From the NCBI GenBank assembly GCA_039969155.1, contig JBDVOJ010000099.1, positions 1 to 64,000 of the forward strand: a DNA stretch of 64,000 bases, read 5' to 3'. Positions 54,589-63,889 of this stretch are shown in pieces. The notes under the pieces are model-generated. The model saw only the letters and a program-made list of their open reading frames with translations, was not told where the DNA came from and did not search any database. Numbering within the stretch: position 1 is the stretch's first letter; each line of letters starts with the position of its first letter. A program made the translations under genes and the position numbers. This DNA is from GCA-002733465 sp039969155 (GTDB taxonomy: Bacteria; Pseudomonadota; Gammaproteobacteria; Enterobacterales; Kangiellaceae).

Positions 54589-55527
54589 ATGATCCATAAC
54601 TCTATATTAAGTACCATCGGTAATACCCCAATAATTAAGATTAACAGGCTCGCTCCGTCACATGTTAATATGTATGTTAAAGCCGAGTACTTTAACCCAC
54701 TAGCGTCAGTTAAAGATCGACTTGCGTTTGCGATTATTAATGATGCCGAGCAGAAAGGACTTCTAAAGCCTGGACAAACAGTGGTAGAAGCTACTTCTGG
54801 CAACACAGGGATTGCGTTAGCGATGGTATGTGCAGCAAAGGGATATCCATTTGTTGCGGTGATGACTGAAACGTTTTCGGTAGAACGAAGGAAAGTGATG
54901 CGAGCTTTGGGCGCTAAGGTTGTGCTTACTCCGGCCGCTGAGCGAGGAACTGGAATGGTCAATGTCGCTGCAGAGTTGGCGGAGAAGAATGGCTGGTTTT
55001 TGGCTAGCCAGTTTGATAATCAAGCTAATCCAGAATACCACAGAAATACAACGGCCCCTGAAATCTTAAGAGACTTTGCCGGATTACAGCTTGATTATTT
55101 TGTTAGTGGCTATGGTACTGGCGGAACCATTACGGGGGTTGGCGAAGTATTGAAAGCAGCGAGACCAAAGATTAAGGTGATAGCTACGGAGCCAGAAGGC
55201 GCCGCTCTATTGAAGGGCAATGATTGGCAACCACATAAAATTCAAGGGTGGACCCCTGATTTTGTCGCGTCGGTTCTAAATAGAGATGTTATCGATAAAA
55301 TCTTGCCTGTGACAGATTTAGAAGCACGTGATACTTCTTTAGCACTTGCTTCTAACGAGGGGATTTTCTGTGGTATTTCCGCGGGAGGGACTTTTGCAGC
55401 GGCCCTACAGGTAGCAGAATCTGCGCCGGAAGGTTCAACCATTTTAGCGATGTTGCCAGATACAGGTGAACGATATTTAAGCACTTTTCTTTTTGATGAT
55501 ATCAATGAAGGCTCAGATGAGCTTTAG
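54589..55527 (+). CDS. cysK: Cysteine synthase (O-acetylserine sulfhydrylase)
   Basis: This PLP enzyme joins sulfide and O-acetylserine to cysteine. The 312-residue protein has K42 in NPLASVKDRLA for PLP, the substrate loop EATSGNTGIAL, GYGTGGTITGVGE for phosphate binding and LPDTGERYLST. The IQGWTPDF block is typical of CysK-like enzymes, so I prefer CysK over CysM, though the two overlap in sequence. It starts 130 bp after cobA and completes the sulfate-to-cysteine route here. Confidence 0.9.
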   Translation: MIHNSILSTIGNTPIIKINRLAPSHVNMYVKAEYFNPLASVKDRLAFAIINDAEQKGLLKPGQTVVEATSGNTGIALAMVCAAKGYPFVAVMTETFSVERRKVMRALGAKVVLTPAAERGTGMVNVAAELAEKNGWFLASQFDNQANPEYHRNTTAPEILRDFAGLQLDYFVSGYGTGGTITGVGEVLKAARPKIKVIATEPEGAALLKGNDWQPHKIQGWTPDFVASVLNRDVIDKILPVTDLEARDTSLALASNEGIFCGISAGGTFAAALQVAESAPEGSTILAMLPDTGERYLSTFLFDDINEGSDEL

Positions 55528-55662
55528 ACATTTTTGTCAAAGCGAGCTACCAAAGGATTACCAACAAGTCAGCCTAGAAAGCGATAAATACAGAGTTATC
55601 TCTTGCTTCTTTTGAAGTAAAGGGATAACTTTTGTTACTTTCATATAACAAGAGCTTTCTAA

Positions 55663-56040
55663 ATGATCGAAAAATGGCATGCAATTATAGAGTCTCGTGA
55701 CCCTTCTCTTTTGGATTCGTTACTTGCTGATAATGTAGTTTTACACTCCCCCGTAGTGCACTCGTTGATTGAAGGCAAAAAGCTTGTCAGTCTATACTTA
55801 AACGCGGCTTTTCATACTTTCCTGAATGAGTCATTCCACTATGTCAGAAAGCTCGATTGCCATCCTGACCATGTTTTAGAGTTTCAACTTGAGTTAGATG
55901 GAATTTTCGTTAATGGTGTCGATATGATCCGGTTTAATGAGCAAGGACAAATTATCGATTTCAAAGTGATGGTGCGACCTCTAAAAGGTCTCAATGTGAT
56001 CCATCAAAAAATGGGGCAAATGCTAGACAAACTAAGCTAG
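55663..56040 (+). CDS. NTF2-like (SnoaL-type) protein
   Basis: This 125-residue protein has the cone-fold pattern of SnoaL/NTF2-like domains: a helical start (IEKWHAIIESRDPSLLDSLLADNVVLHSPVV), a helix over the sheet, and strands ending GVDMIRFNEQGQIIDFKVMVRPL. Such proteins bind small hydrophobic ligands or act as isomerases. No catalytic set is clear, so I make no functional call. It is transcribed alone between cysK and uup. Confidence 0.75.
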   Translation: MIEKWHAIIESRDPSLLDSLLADNVVLHSPVVHSLIEGKKLVSLYLNAAFHTFLNESFHYVRKLDCHPDHVLEFQLELDGIFVNGVDMIRFNEQGQIIDFKVMVRPLKGLNVIHQKMGQMLDKLS

Positions 56041-56171
56041 ATTTTTCTACTAGCTAATATTGAGAGAGTGTTGCTAGCCTTTTTCCTCTATCTGCAAGGC
56101 TGTATGCAAGATTTCTTAAGACTTTTTTGTTAATATGACGCTCCAATTAATCTCGGTCAAAATTATCCTCT

Positions 56172-58064
56172 ATGTCTTTAATTCGAGGTGACAACCTTAG
56201 CTTGGCTTATGGCCCCCAGATCTTGCTCGATCATGCTTCATTTGTTGTCGAAGAAAATCAAAAAATATGTCTGATTGGACGTAATGGTACTGGTAAATCG
56301 ACGTTACTAAAGTTAATCAGTGGTGAAGTAAAACCCGATGATGGTTTAATTAATAGATCCCGACATCACCGGGTGGGCTTTTTACCGCAAGCACTACCAG
56401 AGAAAACAGAGCACACCATAAGACAATTTGTTGAATCTGGTTTACAGGCTATTAAAGATGCTGTCGACGAATATCAAGAGCTCATCGTTAAAGATCACCT
56501 ATCACCTAAACTGGAATCTCTTGAAGAATTGATTAACGCACATGATGGTTGGACGGTCGATCAGCGTGTTGAACAAACCTTGTCGCGATTGTCATTAGAT
56601 GGCAACCTAAAAATGTCCACGTTATCCGGTGGTTGGCGAAGACGAGCGGCTCTAGCCAAAGCGCTTGTTCAGGAACCCGACTTGTTGATTCTCGACGAGC
56701 CTACCAATCATCTCGATCTTTCTAGTATCCAATGGTTAGAGGAACAACTGTTAAAGTTTAATGGTGCCTTATTGTTTGTGTCTCATGACAGACACTTTGT
56801 CAATAAAGTCTCCGACACCATCATGGAGCTCGACCGTGGTCATTTGAGACTCTACCCTGGGAACTATTCGGCCTATTTAGAACTTAAGGCTCAACAGTTA
56901 AAAGATGAAGAAAAGTCCAACTCTGAATTTGATAAGCGACTCGCTAATGAAGAAAAGTGGATTCGACAAGGGATCAAAGCTCGACGAACTAGAAACGAGG
57001 GACGGGTTAGGGCACTCAAAAAGATGCGGCAAGAGCACGCGGCTAGGCGCAACGTTATTGGTAATAGTAATTTTAAAGCCAGCATCGCAAAACAGGGCAG
57101 TAAGATAGTCGCAACCATGGAAAATATTCAGGTGGGTTATGACAAGCCGCTGACAATGCCACTCAATTACATTATTCAAAAAGGCGATAAAATCGGGGTG
57201 TTAGGTAATAATGGTTGTGGCAAAACCACCTTTATCAAGACTTTGCTAGGCAAAATTCCACCGTTCAAGGGGGAGTTTTCAGCCAGCGAAAATATTGAAG
57301 TAGCCTATTTCGACCAATTACGCGATGGTATCGACTTGCAAAAGACCGTTTCTGACAATCTGACTGATGGTAAAGATTTTGTCATTGTCGATGGCCAACA
57401 GAGACATGTCATAAGCTACATGGCCGACTTTAACTTTACCCCTGATAGAGTGCGCGCCCCAGCCCATTCATTATCGGGTGGAGAAATAAATCGGTTACTC
57501 TTAGCAAAGCTATTTACTCGCGCTGCCAATTTATTTGTTCTCGATGAGCCTACTAATGACCTTGACGTTGAAACACTAGAAATACTTGAACAAATGCTGG
57601 TCGAGATAACTGCGACGGTTTTAATTATCAGTCATGATAGAGTATTTTTGGATAACTGTTGCTCAGAGTTGTTAGTTTTCGATGACCAATTACCACCTGC
57701 CAATACGGCTGAAGGGCTATTTCAAATAATTGAAATTACTGGAGGCTACCAGGACTGGAAGAATTATTTTGAGCAGCACTTGCCAAAGGAAGTGAAGTCG
57801 AAGAATAAACCGGCCAGTCAACCGGCTAGCGCTAAAAAAGCTAAAAAGCTTTCGTATAAGGATCAGCGCCGATTGGATGAATTGCCAGCTATTATCGAAA
57901 AATTGGAACAACAAGTGGCAAATTTTGAATCGGAAATGGCTCAACCTGAGTTCTATCAAGATGCTAAACTATCGGCCGAGAAACTAGCTGAGTTTGATAC
58001 GGTTAAGAGTCAACTGGATAATGCTTACGCTGAATGGGATGAGCTAGAAGCAATGAAAGAATAA
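56172..58064 (+). CDS. uup: ABC-F family ATPase Uup
   Basis: This 630-residue protein has two ATP-binding cassettes and no membrane part. Walker A sites are GRNGTGKST and GNNGCGKTT, signatures LSGGWRRRAALAKAL and LSGGEINRLLLAKLF, and Walker B sites end in LDEPTNHLDL and LDEPTNDLDV. The linker between cassettes is charged, and a C-terminal coiled coil (about 560-625) is typical of Uup. ABC-F proteins act on ribosomes, and Uup also affects transposon excision. Length and tail favour Uup over EttA or YheS. Confidence 0.94.
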   Translation: MSLIRGDNLSLAYGPQILLDHASFVVEENQKICLIGRNGTGKSTLLKLISGEVKPDDGLINRSRHHRVGFLPQALPEKTEHTIRQFVESGLQAIKDAVDEYQELIVKDHLSPKLESLEELINAHDGWTVDQRVEQTLSRLSLDGNLKMSTLSGGWRRRAALAKALVQEPDLLILDEPTNHLDLSSIQWLEEQLLKFNGALLFVSHDRHFVNKVSDTIMELDRGHLRLYPGNYSAYLELKAQQLKDEEKSNSEFDKRLANEEKWIRQGIKARRTRNEGRVRALKKMRQEHAARRNVIGNSNFKASIAKQGSKIVATMENIQVGYDKPLTMPLNYIIQKGDKIGVLGNNGCGKTTFIKTLLGKIPPFKGEFSASENIEVAYFDQLRDGIDLQKTVSDNLTDGKDFVIVDGQQRHVISYMADFNFTPDRVRAPAHSLSGGEINRLLLAKLFTRAANLFVLDEPTNDLDVETLEILEQMLVEITATVLIISHDRVFLDNCCSELLVFDDQLPPANTAEGLFQIIEITGGYQDWKNYFEQHLPKEVKSKNKPASQPASAKKAKKLSYKDQRRLDELPAIIEKLEQQVANFESEMAQPEFYQDAKLSAEKLAEFDTVKSQLDNAYAEWDELEAMKE

Positions 58065-58130
58065 CTCTGGATTTGTTGGCACAATCAGGATTAAAAGTTA
58101 ACAATACACAGATTAAAATGGTGAATCAGA

Positions 58131-59123
58131 ATGAAATTTGCAAGTTTAAAAAATAATACTCGTGATGGTCAGTTAGTTGTCGTTGATAGGGCGTTAAACA
58201 AGGCGATTGCGATCCCAGAAATAGCCAGTACACTGCAACAATTGTTAGACAATTGGAGTGAATTGGCTCCGAAAGCGTTGGTTATCTACCAGCAACTAAA
58301 TGAGGGTAAGCTGGAAAACACTCTCGATTTTAATCAAGAGCAATGCGAATCGCCTTTACCTCGAGCTTTTCAATGGGCCGATGGAAGTGCTTATGTGAAT
58401 CACGTAGAGCTAGTTCGTAAAGCTAGAAATGCGGAGATGCCAGAGACTTTCTGGACCGATCCTCTAATGTATCAAGGCGGAAGTGATGCTTTTCTTGGTC
58501 CACGCGATAACATCAGTATTGAATCTACTGAATATGGTATCGATATGGAATCAGAGGTGGCGGTAATAGTGGATGATACTCCGATGGCCGCTACCCCAGA
58601 ACAAGCCGCAGACAAAATAAGATTAGTAATGCTTGTGAATGATGTTTCGCTTCGAAATTTAATTCCGGGGGAACTCGCTAAGGGGTTTGGTTTTTTCCAA
58701 AGCAAACCTTCAAGTGCTTTTTCTCCAGTGGCTGTGACCCCCGACGAATTGGGAGACAGTTGGGATGGTAAGAAACTTCACCTTCCGCTAGTGACTCATT
58801 TAAACGGAGAGTTGTTTGGTGAGCCAAATTGTGGCGTTGATATGACTTTTGACTTTCCAACTATTGTTGCTCATGCTGCTAAAACTAGACCGCTTGGGGC
58901 GGGAGCCATTATCGGTTCAGGTACTATTTCTAACGTGGATCGCAGCTCAGGTTCTAGCTGTTTAGCCGAGAAAAGAATGTTAGAGATTGTTGAATCAGGA
59001 AAACCTCAAACTCCATTTATGCAATTTGGTGACCGAGTAAAGATTGAAATGTTCGATGAGCAGGGAGAATCAATATTTGGTGCCATTGATCAAGAAGTTG
59101 AGCAATACCACCCTGAGGCATAA
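58131..59123 (+). CDS. Fumarylacetoacetate hydrolase family protein
   Basis: This 330-residue protein belongs to the FAH superfamily. It begins MKFASLKNNTRDGQLVVVDR, as in the bacterial fumarylacetoacetases of about 330 residues. The metal site is seen in ESTEYGIDMESEVAVIVDD, and GLFKGF-like and GTISNVDRSSGSSCLAEKR blocks follow. With maleylacetoacetate isomerase 49 bp downstream, the likely reaction is splitting of fumarylacetoacetate to fumarate and acetoacetate at the end of tyrosine breakdown. The upstream genes for 4-hydroxyphenylpyruvate and homogentisate dioxygenases are not in this window. Confidence 0.88.
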   Translation: MKFASLKNNTRDGQLVVVDRALNKAIAIPEIASTLQQLLDNWSELAPKALVIYQQLNEGKLENTLDFNQEQCESPLPRAFQWADGSAYVNHVELVRKARNAEMPETFWTDPLMYQGGSDAFLGPRDNISIESTEYGIDMESEVAVIVDDTPMAATPEQAADKIRLVMLVNDVSLRNLIPGELAKGFGFFQSKPSSAFSPVAVTPDELGDSWDGKKLHLPLVTHLNGELFGEPNCGVDMTFDFPTIVAHAAKTRPLGAGAIIGSGTISNVDRSSGSSCLAEKRMLEIVESGKPQTPFMQFGDRVKIEMFDEQGESIFGAIDQEVEQYHPEA

Positions 59124-59172
59124 GCTTAAACAATCGATATAACAATAAACAAAAAACGAATATGAGGTTTGC

Positions 59173-59820
59173 ATGATTAAACTATACGGGTATTGGCGTT
59201 CAACGGCAGCTTATAGAGTGAGAATGGCACTTAATCTAAAGCAGATCTCTTATTCACAAGTGTCAGTAAATTTAGTTAAAGATGGTGGTGAGCAACACAA
59301 GCCAGAGTATAGAGCAGTCAATCCACAAGGCTTAGTTCCTACTCTGGTCGATGGTAATATAGAAATTGGTCAATCGTTGGCAATTTTGGAGTACTTAGAA
59401 GAGCGATATACTCAAGTACCACTTTTGCCAGAAAAACCCTTCATGAGGGCGACCGTAAGGCAACTCGCAAATACCATAGCTTGTGATGTCCACCCATTAA
59501 ACAACCTGAGGGTGTTGCAATATTTATCTAATGAGTTAGGAGTAGCAGACGCAGACAAAACAAAGTGGTATCATCACTGGCTATTTTTGGGGTTTAGCGC
59601 GTTTGAAAAAACACTTCAAAAGCACCAGTTTGATGGGCCATATTCAATCGGTACGGAACTATCTATGGCTGATGCTTGTCTTATTCCTCAGATCTATAAT
59701 GCAAATCGTTTCGAGTATCCAATGGATAACCATCCACTGCTACAACGAATCAACGAAAACTGCCTAAAGCTAACTCGAGTCCAAGATGCGGCTCCCGAAA
59801 GCCAACCGGATGCAAGATAG
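59173..59820 (+). CDS. maiA: Maleylacetoacetate isomerase
   Basis: This 215-residue zeta-class glutathione transferase isomerises maleylacetoacetate to fumarylacetoacetate. The N-terminal thioredoxin fold contains GYWRSTAAYRVRMALNLK, where the S-x-A-x-YRVR motif is the zeta signature, NPQGLVPTLVDG and GQSLAILEYLE. The C-terminal helical domain has HPLNNLRVLQYL and SMADACLIPQ. It forms an operon with the FAH gene. Confidence 0.95.
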   Translation: MIKLYGYWRSTAAYRVRMALNLKQISYSQVSVNLVKDGGEQHKPEYRAVNPQGLVPTLVDGNIEIGQSLAILEYLEERYTQVPLLPEKPFMRATVRQLANTIACDVHPLNNLRVLQYLSNELGVADADKTKWYHHWLFLGFSAFEKTLQKHQFDGPYSIGTELSMADACLIPQIYNANRFEYPMDNHPLLQRINENCLKLTRVQDAAPESQPDAR

Positions 59821-59881
59821 GGTTAACATAGGCCTTCATTGGTTAACTAAAAAACTAGAATTCAAAGAAGTAGAAATATTT

Positions 59882-61186
59882 ATGTCAAAAATTTTAAGTA
59901 AATTTAAGCTCGCTAGCACGGCGGTGTTGATTAGTTCCATCGCCGGCGCGAGTTCAAGTTTAGCTGCCAACTATTATCAAGTAATCGATTTAGGAACTTT
60001 GGAAGGAAACACCAGTGAAGCTTTCGCAGTTAACGATAACAATTCTGTGGTAGGTGTTTCTAACGGGACAGGCTTCATAAGTCATGCCTATGTTTATCGA
60101 GACACTACTCAAGAATTAGTCGATTTAGGCCACTTGGACTTTGCTAATGCGATAGAGTCTGGGAGAAGTGCTGCTTTTGGAATAGTTGGTAATACCGCAG
60201 TCGGATATTCAAAGAAGAACGCACAGGTCGGAGTTGATAGTGAAGGAAATGCGATTATCTCCGAGGTGGACTTTGGAGTCTACTTTGATATAGGTTCGTT
60301 GACGATAAATGAAATACCTCAATTTAATACTGAAGCAGCAACAGATACAAACGCGGTGGCTATTAACGAATCTCAGTTGATCGTGGGAACAACCAAAGTT
60401 GATCCGCCAGATGATACTAATTCTGCAGGTGAGCCACTAACTTTGTTTTATGAGAGAGGTTATATTTATGATATCAACACACAAGAATACTTTATAATTG
60501 AACCTATACAACCGACTCAATTAAATCAATTTGTCGTTATGAGAGATATTAATGATAGTGGTATAGCTGTAGGTATCTCCAGTGTATTGGTTAATGAAAG
60601 AAATGAGTTGAATATCTTATTAGTAAATGCGTCAGCGCCTACTTCAGTTGAGGCCGTTAATATCTTTGGAGGGCAAGCGAATTATGCTTGGGCAATAAAT
60701 AACTCGGGTTTCGTAGTGGGTAAAGCCACTCTTGAGGGTAGCCTAACAGAACAAGCATTCTTATACGATTCTGAAACAAAAGTAGTAACTGAACTTGGTT
60801 ATTTAAATGAAAGCTTCAAAGCCTCTGAGGCAATTGATATCAATGAGAGTAATCAAATTGTCGGTCGTTCGAGATTTCAAAATTCCCCAGCTGTTTTTCA
60901 CGCGTTTTTGTACGAAGACGGGGAAATGAAAGATCTTAACAAACTTATTGCTTGTGATAGCGGTTGGGTTTTGAATGAAGCTCGAGGCATAAACGATGCT
61001 CCCGGTGGCGCTGTTATTGTAGGTTCAGGAGTTATTAATGGAGAAAAACACGCATTTATGCTTAAACCTTTAGAAGGCACTGCACCGAGCTGTGAAGTAG
61101 AAGAAGAAAAAAGTGGAAGTGGTTCTCTACCTTTCATTAGTTTAGTCGGGTTGTTGTTGTTAGGATTTCGAAGAGCTCGTGTTTAA
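59882..61186 (+). CDS. HAF-repeat (DUF3466-like) surface protein with C-terminal sorting signal
   Basis: From the ATG at 59882 this is 434 residues; the frame is open from 59786 but overlaps maiA. A signal peptide ends near SSLAANYY. The body is built of HAF-type repeats: VIDLGTLEGNTSEAFAVNDNNSVVG at the start, then AWAINNSGFVVGKA, EAIDINESNQIVGRS and ARGINDAPGGAVIVGSG. The end SGSGSLPFISLVGLLLLGFRRARV is glycine/serine, one hydrophobic helix and arginines, like GlyGly-CTERM signals processed by rhombosortase. Anchoring or release at the cell surface is inferred. Function unknown. Confidence 0.82.
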   Translation: MSKILSKFKLASTAVLISSIAGASSSLAANYYQVIDLGTLEGNTSEAFAVNDNNSVVGVSNGTGFISHAYVYRDTTQELVDLGHLDFANAIESGRSAAFGIVGNTAVGYSKKNAQVGVDSEGNAIISEVDFGVYFDIGSLTINEIPQFNTEAATDTNAVAINESQLIVGTTKVDPPDDTNSAGEPLTLFYERGYIYDINTQEYFIIEPIQPTQLNQFVVMRDINDSGIAVGISSVLVNERNELNILLVNASAPTSVEAVNIFGGQANYAWAINNSGFVVGKATLEGSLTEQAFLYDSETKVVTELGYLNESFKASEAIDINESNQIVGRSRFQNSPAVFHAFLYEDGEMKDLNKLIACDSGWVLNEARGINDAPGGAVIVGSGVINGEKHAFMLKPLEGTAPSCEVEEEKSGSGSLPFISLVGLLLLGFRRARV

Positions 61187-61206
61187 CACGAGTCTTTTAA
61201 ACCGAT

Positions 61207-61236
61207 AAAAAAAGCTCCAATAGGAGCTTTTTTTTT
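61207..61236. terminator. Bidirectional terminator before ETF-QO
   Basis: Seven A, stem GCTCC, loop AATA, GGAGC and nine T form a palindrome between the HAF-repeat gene and the convergent oxidoreductase gene. Confidence 0.92.
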
Positions 61237-61258
61237 GGAAAGGTTTTAAGTCTTTAAA

Positions 61259-62929
61259 TTACATATTTGGATAATTAGGTCCCCCCGCACCTTCGGGAGT
61301 TACCCACGTAATATTTTGGTTAGGGTCCTTTATATCGCAAGTTTTACAGTGGACGCAGTTTTGAGCATTGATTTGAAATCGAGGGTTACTACCATCATCT
61401 TCTTTGATGACTTCGTAAACACCTGCTGGACAATACCTTTGTGCAGGTTCGTCGAAATCCGGTAAATTGACTGCGATCGGAATACTGGGGTCCGCCAGCT
61501 TAAGATGTACCGGTTGATCTTCTTCATGATTGGTATTTGAAATGAATACAGAACTCAATTTATCAAATGATAAAACGCCATCCGGCTTCGGATAATTAAT
61601 TGGTTTGCACTCCGACGCTTTTTTTAGTTGAGCGTGATCTGCCTTTGGATCACTTAAGGTCCAAGGGAGTATGCCATTGAAGATATTGATATCGAAGAAG
61701 CAGTAAGCAGAGCCTAGCATGTTACCCCAGCGATGTTGGGCAGGGCCAAAGTTTCTTTGCATATGTAGCTCTTTCCATGCCCAAGAATTCTGATAGTTTA
61801 CAGTAAACTGATTTAACTCTGATGTTGGGTTTTCGGAGTTTAGTGCTTCAAAAATAGTTTCCGCTGCAATAATTCCAGACTTCATTGCAGTATGTGAACC
61901 TTTGATTTTTGCAAAATTCAAAGTCCCAGCGTCGTCTCCAATTAACAAACCACCAGGAAACACCATTTTTGGTTGAGATTGAATGCCACCTTTTGTAATG
62001 GCTCGTGCACCATAGGAAATCCGTTCGCCACCCTTTAAATATTGGCTAATTTTAGGGTGATGTTTATATCGTTGGAATTCGTCAAACGGGCTTACGTGCG
62101 GGTTGGTATAAGATAAGTCTACAATAAAACCCACCGCGACTTGATTGTCTTCAATGTGATATAAAAATCCGCCACCGTGGCTTTTGGATTCAGAAACAGG
62201 CCAGCCAGCGCTGTGAACAACTTTCCCCTGGTGATGCTGTTCCGCAGGAATTTTCCAGATTTCCTTTATACCTAACCCGTAATGTTGAGGTTCCTTTCCT
62301 TTATCAAGTTGAAATTTGTTTATCAATTGCTTACCAATATGGCCACGACAACCCTCGGCAAAAACGGTGTATCTAGCATGTAGCTCCATTCCGGGCATGT
62401 AGCCATCTTTTTGCGAACCATTCTCCGCAAGTCCCATATCGCCAGTGATAATGCCCTTAACTTGACCATTTTCGTCAATTAATGCTTCACTAGCCGTAAA
62501 TCCGGGAAAAATTTCGACACCAAGCGCTTCCGCTTTTTCAGCAAGCCAGCGACATAGGTTGCCAAGGCTGATGATATAGTTGCCATGGTTATGCATCGTT
62601 TTTGGAACAGCAAAGTTGGGGATCTTTATCGCCGACTCTGCAGAGCGCATCAGATAAACGTCATCACCAGTCACTTCAACATTGACCGGCGCACCTTGTT
62701 CTTTCCAATCCGGGAATAGCTCAGCAAGCGCTTTGGTTTCGAATACTGCACCCGAAAGTATATGGGCACCAACCTCAGAACCTTTTTCTACCACACATAT
62801 TGTTGTTTCTTTTTGCTGCTCTTGAGCTAGTTGAGCTAGTTTGATTGCTGTAGACAATCCTGAAGGGCCTGCTCCAACAACAACAACGTCAAACTCCATC
62901 GATTCACGTTCTACCGCAGTATTTTCCAT
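61259..62929 (-). CDS. Electron transfer flavoprotein-ubiquinone oxidoreductase
   Basis: This 556-residue membrane-bound enzyme passes electrons from ETF to ubiquinone. The N-terminal FAD motif is VVVVGAGPSGLSTAIKLA. The middle has GDDAGTLNFAKIKGSHTAMKSG. The C-terminal ferredoxin-like part holds CPAGVYEV, NCVHCKTCDIKDPNQNI and WVTPEGAGGPNYPNM, with the four cluster cysteines. It is divergent from etfB-etfA, its redox partners, in a 210-bp gap. Confidence 0.97.
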   Translation of the reverse strand: MENTAVERESMEFDVVVVGAGPSGLSTAIKLAQLAQEQQKETTICVVEKGSEVGAHILSGAVFETKALAELFPDWKEQGAPVNVEVTGDDVYLMRSAESAIKIPNFAVPKTMHNHGNYIISLGNLCRWLAEKAEALGVEIFPGFTASEALIDENGQVKGIITGDMGLAENGSQKDGYMPGMELHARYTVFAEGCRGHIGKQLINKFQLDKGKEPQHYGLGIKEIWKIPAEQHHQGKVVHSAGWPVSESKSHGGGFLYHIEDNQVAVGFIVDLSYTNPHVSPFDEFQRYKHHPKISQYLKGGERISYGARAITKGGIQSQPKMVFPGGLLIGDDAGTLNFAKIKGSHTAMKSGIIAAETIFEALNSENPTSELNQFTVNYQNSWAWKELHMQRNFGPAQHRWGNMLGSAYCFFDINIFNGILPWTLSDPKADHAQLKKASECKPINYPKPDGVLSFDKLSSVFISNTNHEEDQPVHLKLADPSIPIAVNLPDFDEPAQRYCPAGVYEVIKEDDGSNPRFQINAQNCVHCKTCDIKDPNQNITWVTPEGAGGPNYPNM

Positions 62930-63139
62930 CTTAGATGCTCCAAACTTTAAAAGAATTATTCTAGCCTAAATACCTGATTCACTGTTATCGTATTTTTATA
63001 TAGGAGGTATAGCCGTAAAGTGCTGCATTATACCCGATTTTTGTTGACGTTAAACGCATAAAACGGCAAGATCTCGCTACTTTGCAAAAGTCTCATATTT
63101 TCGAATTTAATTAACACAAGTCTAGATACAGGTGTCTCA

Positions 63140-63889
63140 ATGAAATTAATGGTAACGGTTAAGCGAGTGGTTGACTATAACGTCAAAGTTCGTGTTAAAG
63201 ATGATCATTCGGGTATCGAAACCGCGAATGTCAAAATGTCTATGAACCCATTTTGTGAAATTGCCGTTGAAGAAGCGGTAAGGTTAAAGGAGAAGGGTGT
63301 AGCAACTGAAGTAGTCGTTGTTTCTATTGGACCTGCTCAATGTCAAGAAACTCTTCGAACAGCTTTGGCGCTTGGTGCAGATAGAGCGATTCTGGTTAAA
63401 ACAGATGAAGAAATTCAGCCATTGGCGGTTGCCAAGCTACTGAAAGGCGTTGTTGATAAAGAATCTCCAGATATGGTGATTATGGGTAAACAGTCTATTG
63501 ACGGCGATAACAACCAATCGGGACAGATGCTCGCTGCGTTACTAGATTGGCCGCAAGGTACCTTTGCTTCAGAAGTGAGTGTTACCGACGGCAAAGCCCA
63601 GGTGACTCGTGAAATAGATGGTGGTCTTGAAACAGTCGCACTTGAGCTTCCTGCAATTGTGACCACCGATCTTCGATTAAACGAGCCTCGATTTGCTTCA
63701 CTACCGAATATTATGAAAGCAAAGAGAAAGCCGCTGGAAGAATTAACAACTGATGATTTAGGCGTTGATGTTGCTGCTCGCGTAAAAACTGTGAAAGTTG
63801 AGCCACCAGCATCTCGCGAAGCTGGGGTAAAGGTAGAGTCAGTAGCGGAACTTGTCGACAAACTTAAAAATGAAGCGAAGGTGATCTAA
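63140..63889 (+). CDS. etfB: Electron transfer flavoprotein beta subunit
   Basis: This 249-residue protein begins MKLMVTVKRVVDYNVKVRVK and has MNPFCEIAVEEAVRLKEK, ALALGADRAILV, MGKQSIDGDNNQSGQMLA and a C-terminal LNEPRFASLPNIMKAKRKPL, the site where ETF meets its dehydrogenase partners. It binds AMP and, with EtfA, FAD. It overlaps etfA by TAATG. A TTGACG at 63044-63049 may be part of its promoter, with a poor -10. Confidence 0.97.
   Translation: MKLMVTVKRVVDYNVKVRVKDDHSGIETANVKMSMNPFCEIAVEEAVRLKEKGVATEVVVVSIGPAQCQETLRTALALGADRAILVKTDEEIQPLAVAKLLKGVVDKESPDMVIMGKQSIDGDNNQSGQMLAALLDWPQGTFASEVSVTDGKAQVTREIDGGLETVALELPAIVTTDLRLNEPRFASLPNIMKAKRKPLEELTTDDLGVDVAARVKTVKVEPPASREAGVKVESVAELVDKLKNEAKVI

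Noticed and set aside
59786..59881. 32-codon N-terminal extension of the HAF-repeat gene
   Set aside because: It overlaps maiA and places polar sequence before a normal signal peptide; the start at 59882 is preferred.
63044..63072. TTGACG with CAAGAT before etfB
   Set aside because: The spacing is 17 bp but the -10 box matches only three of six bases; mentioned only in the etfB entry.
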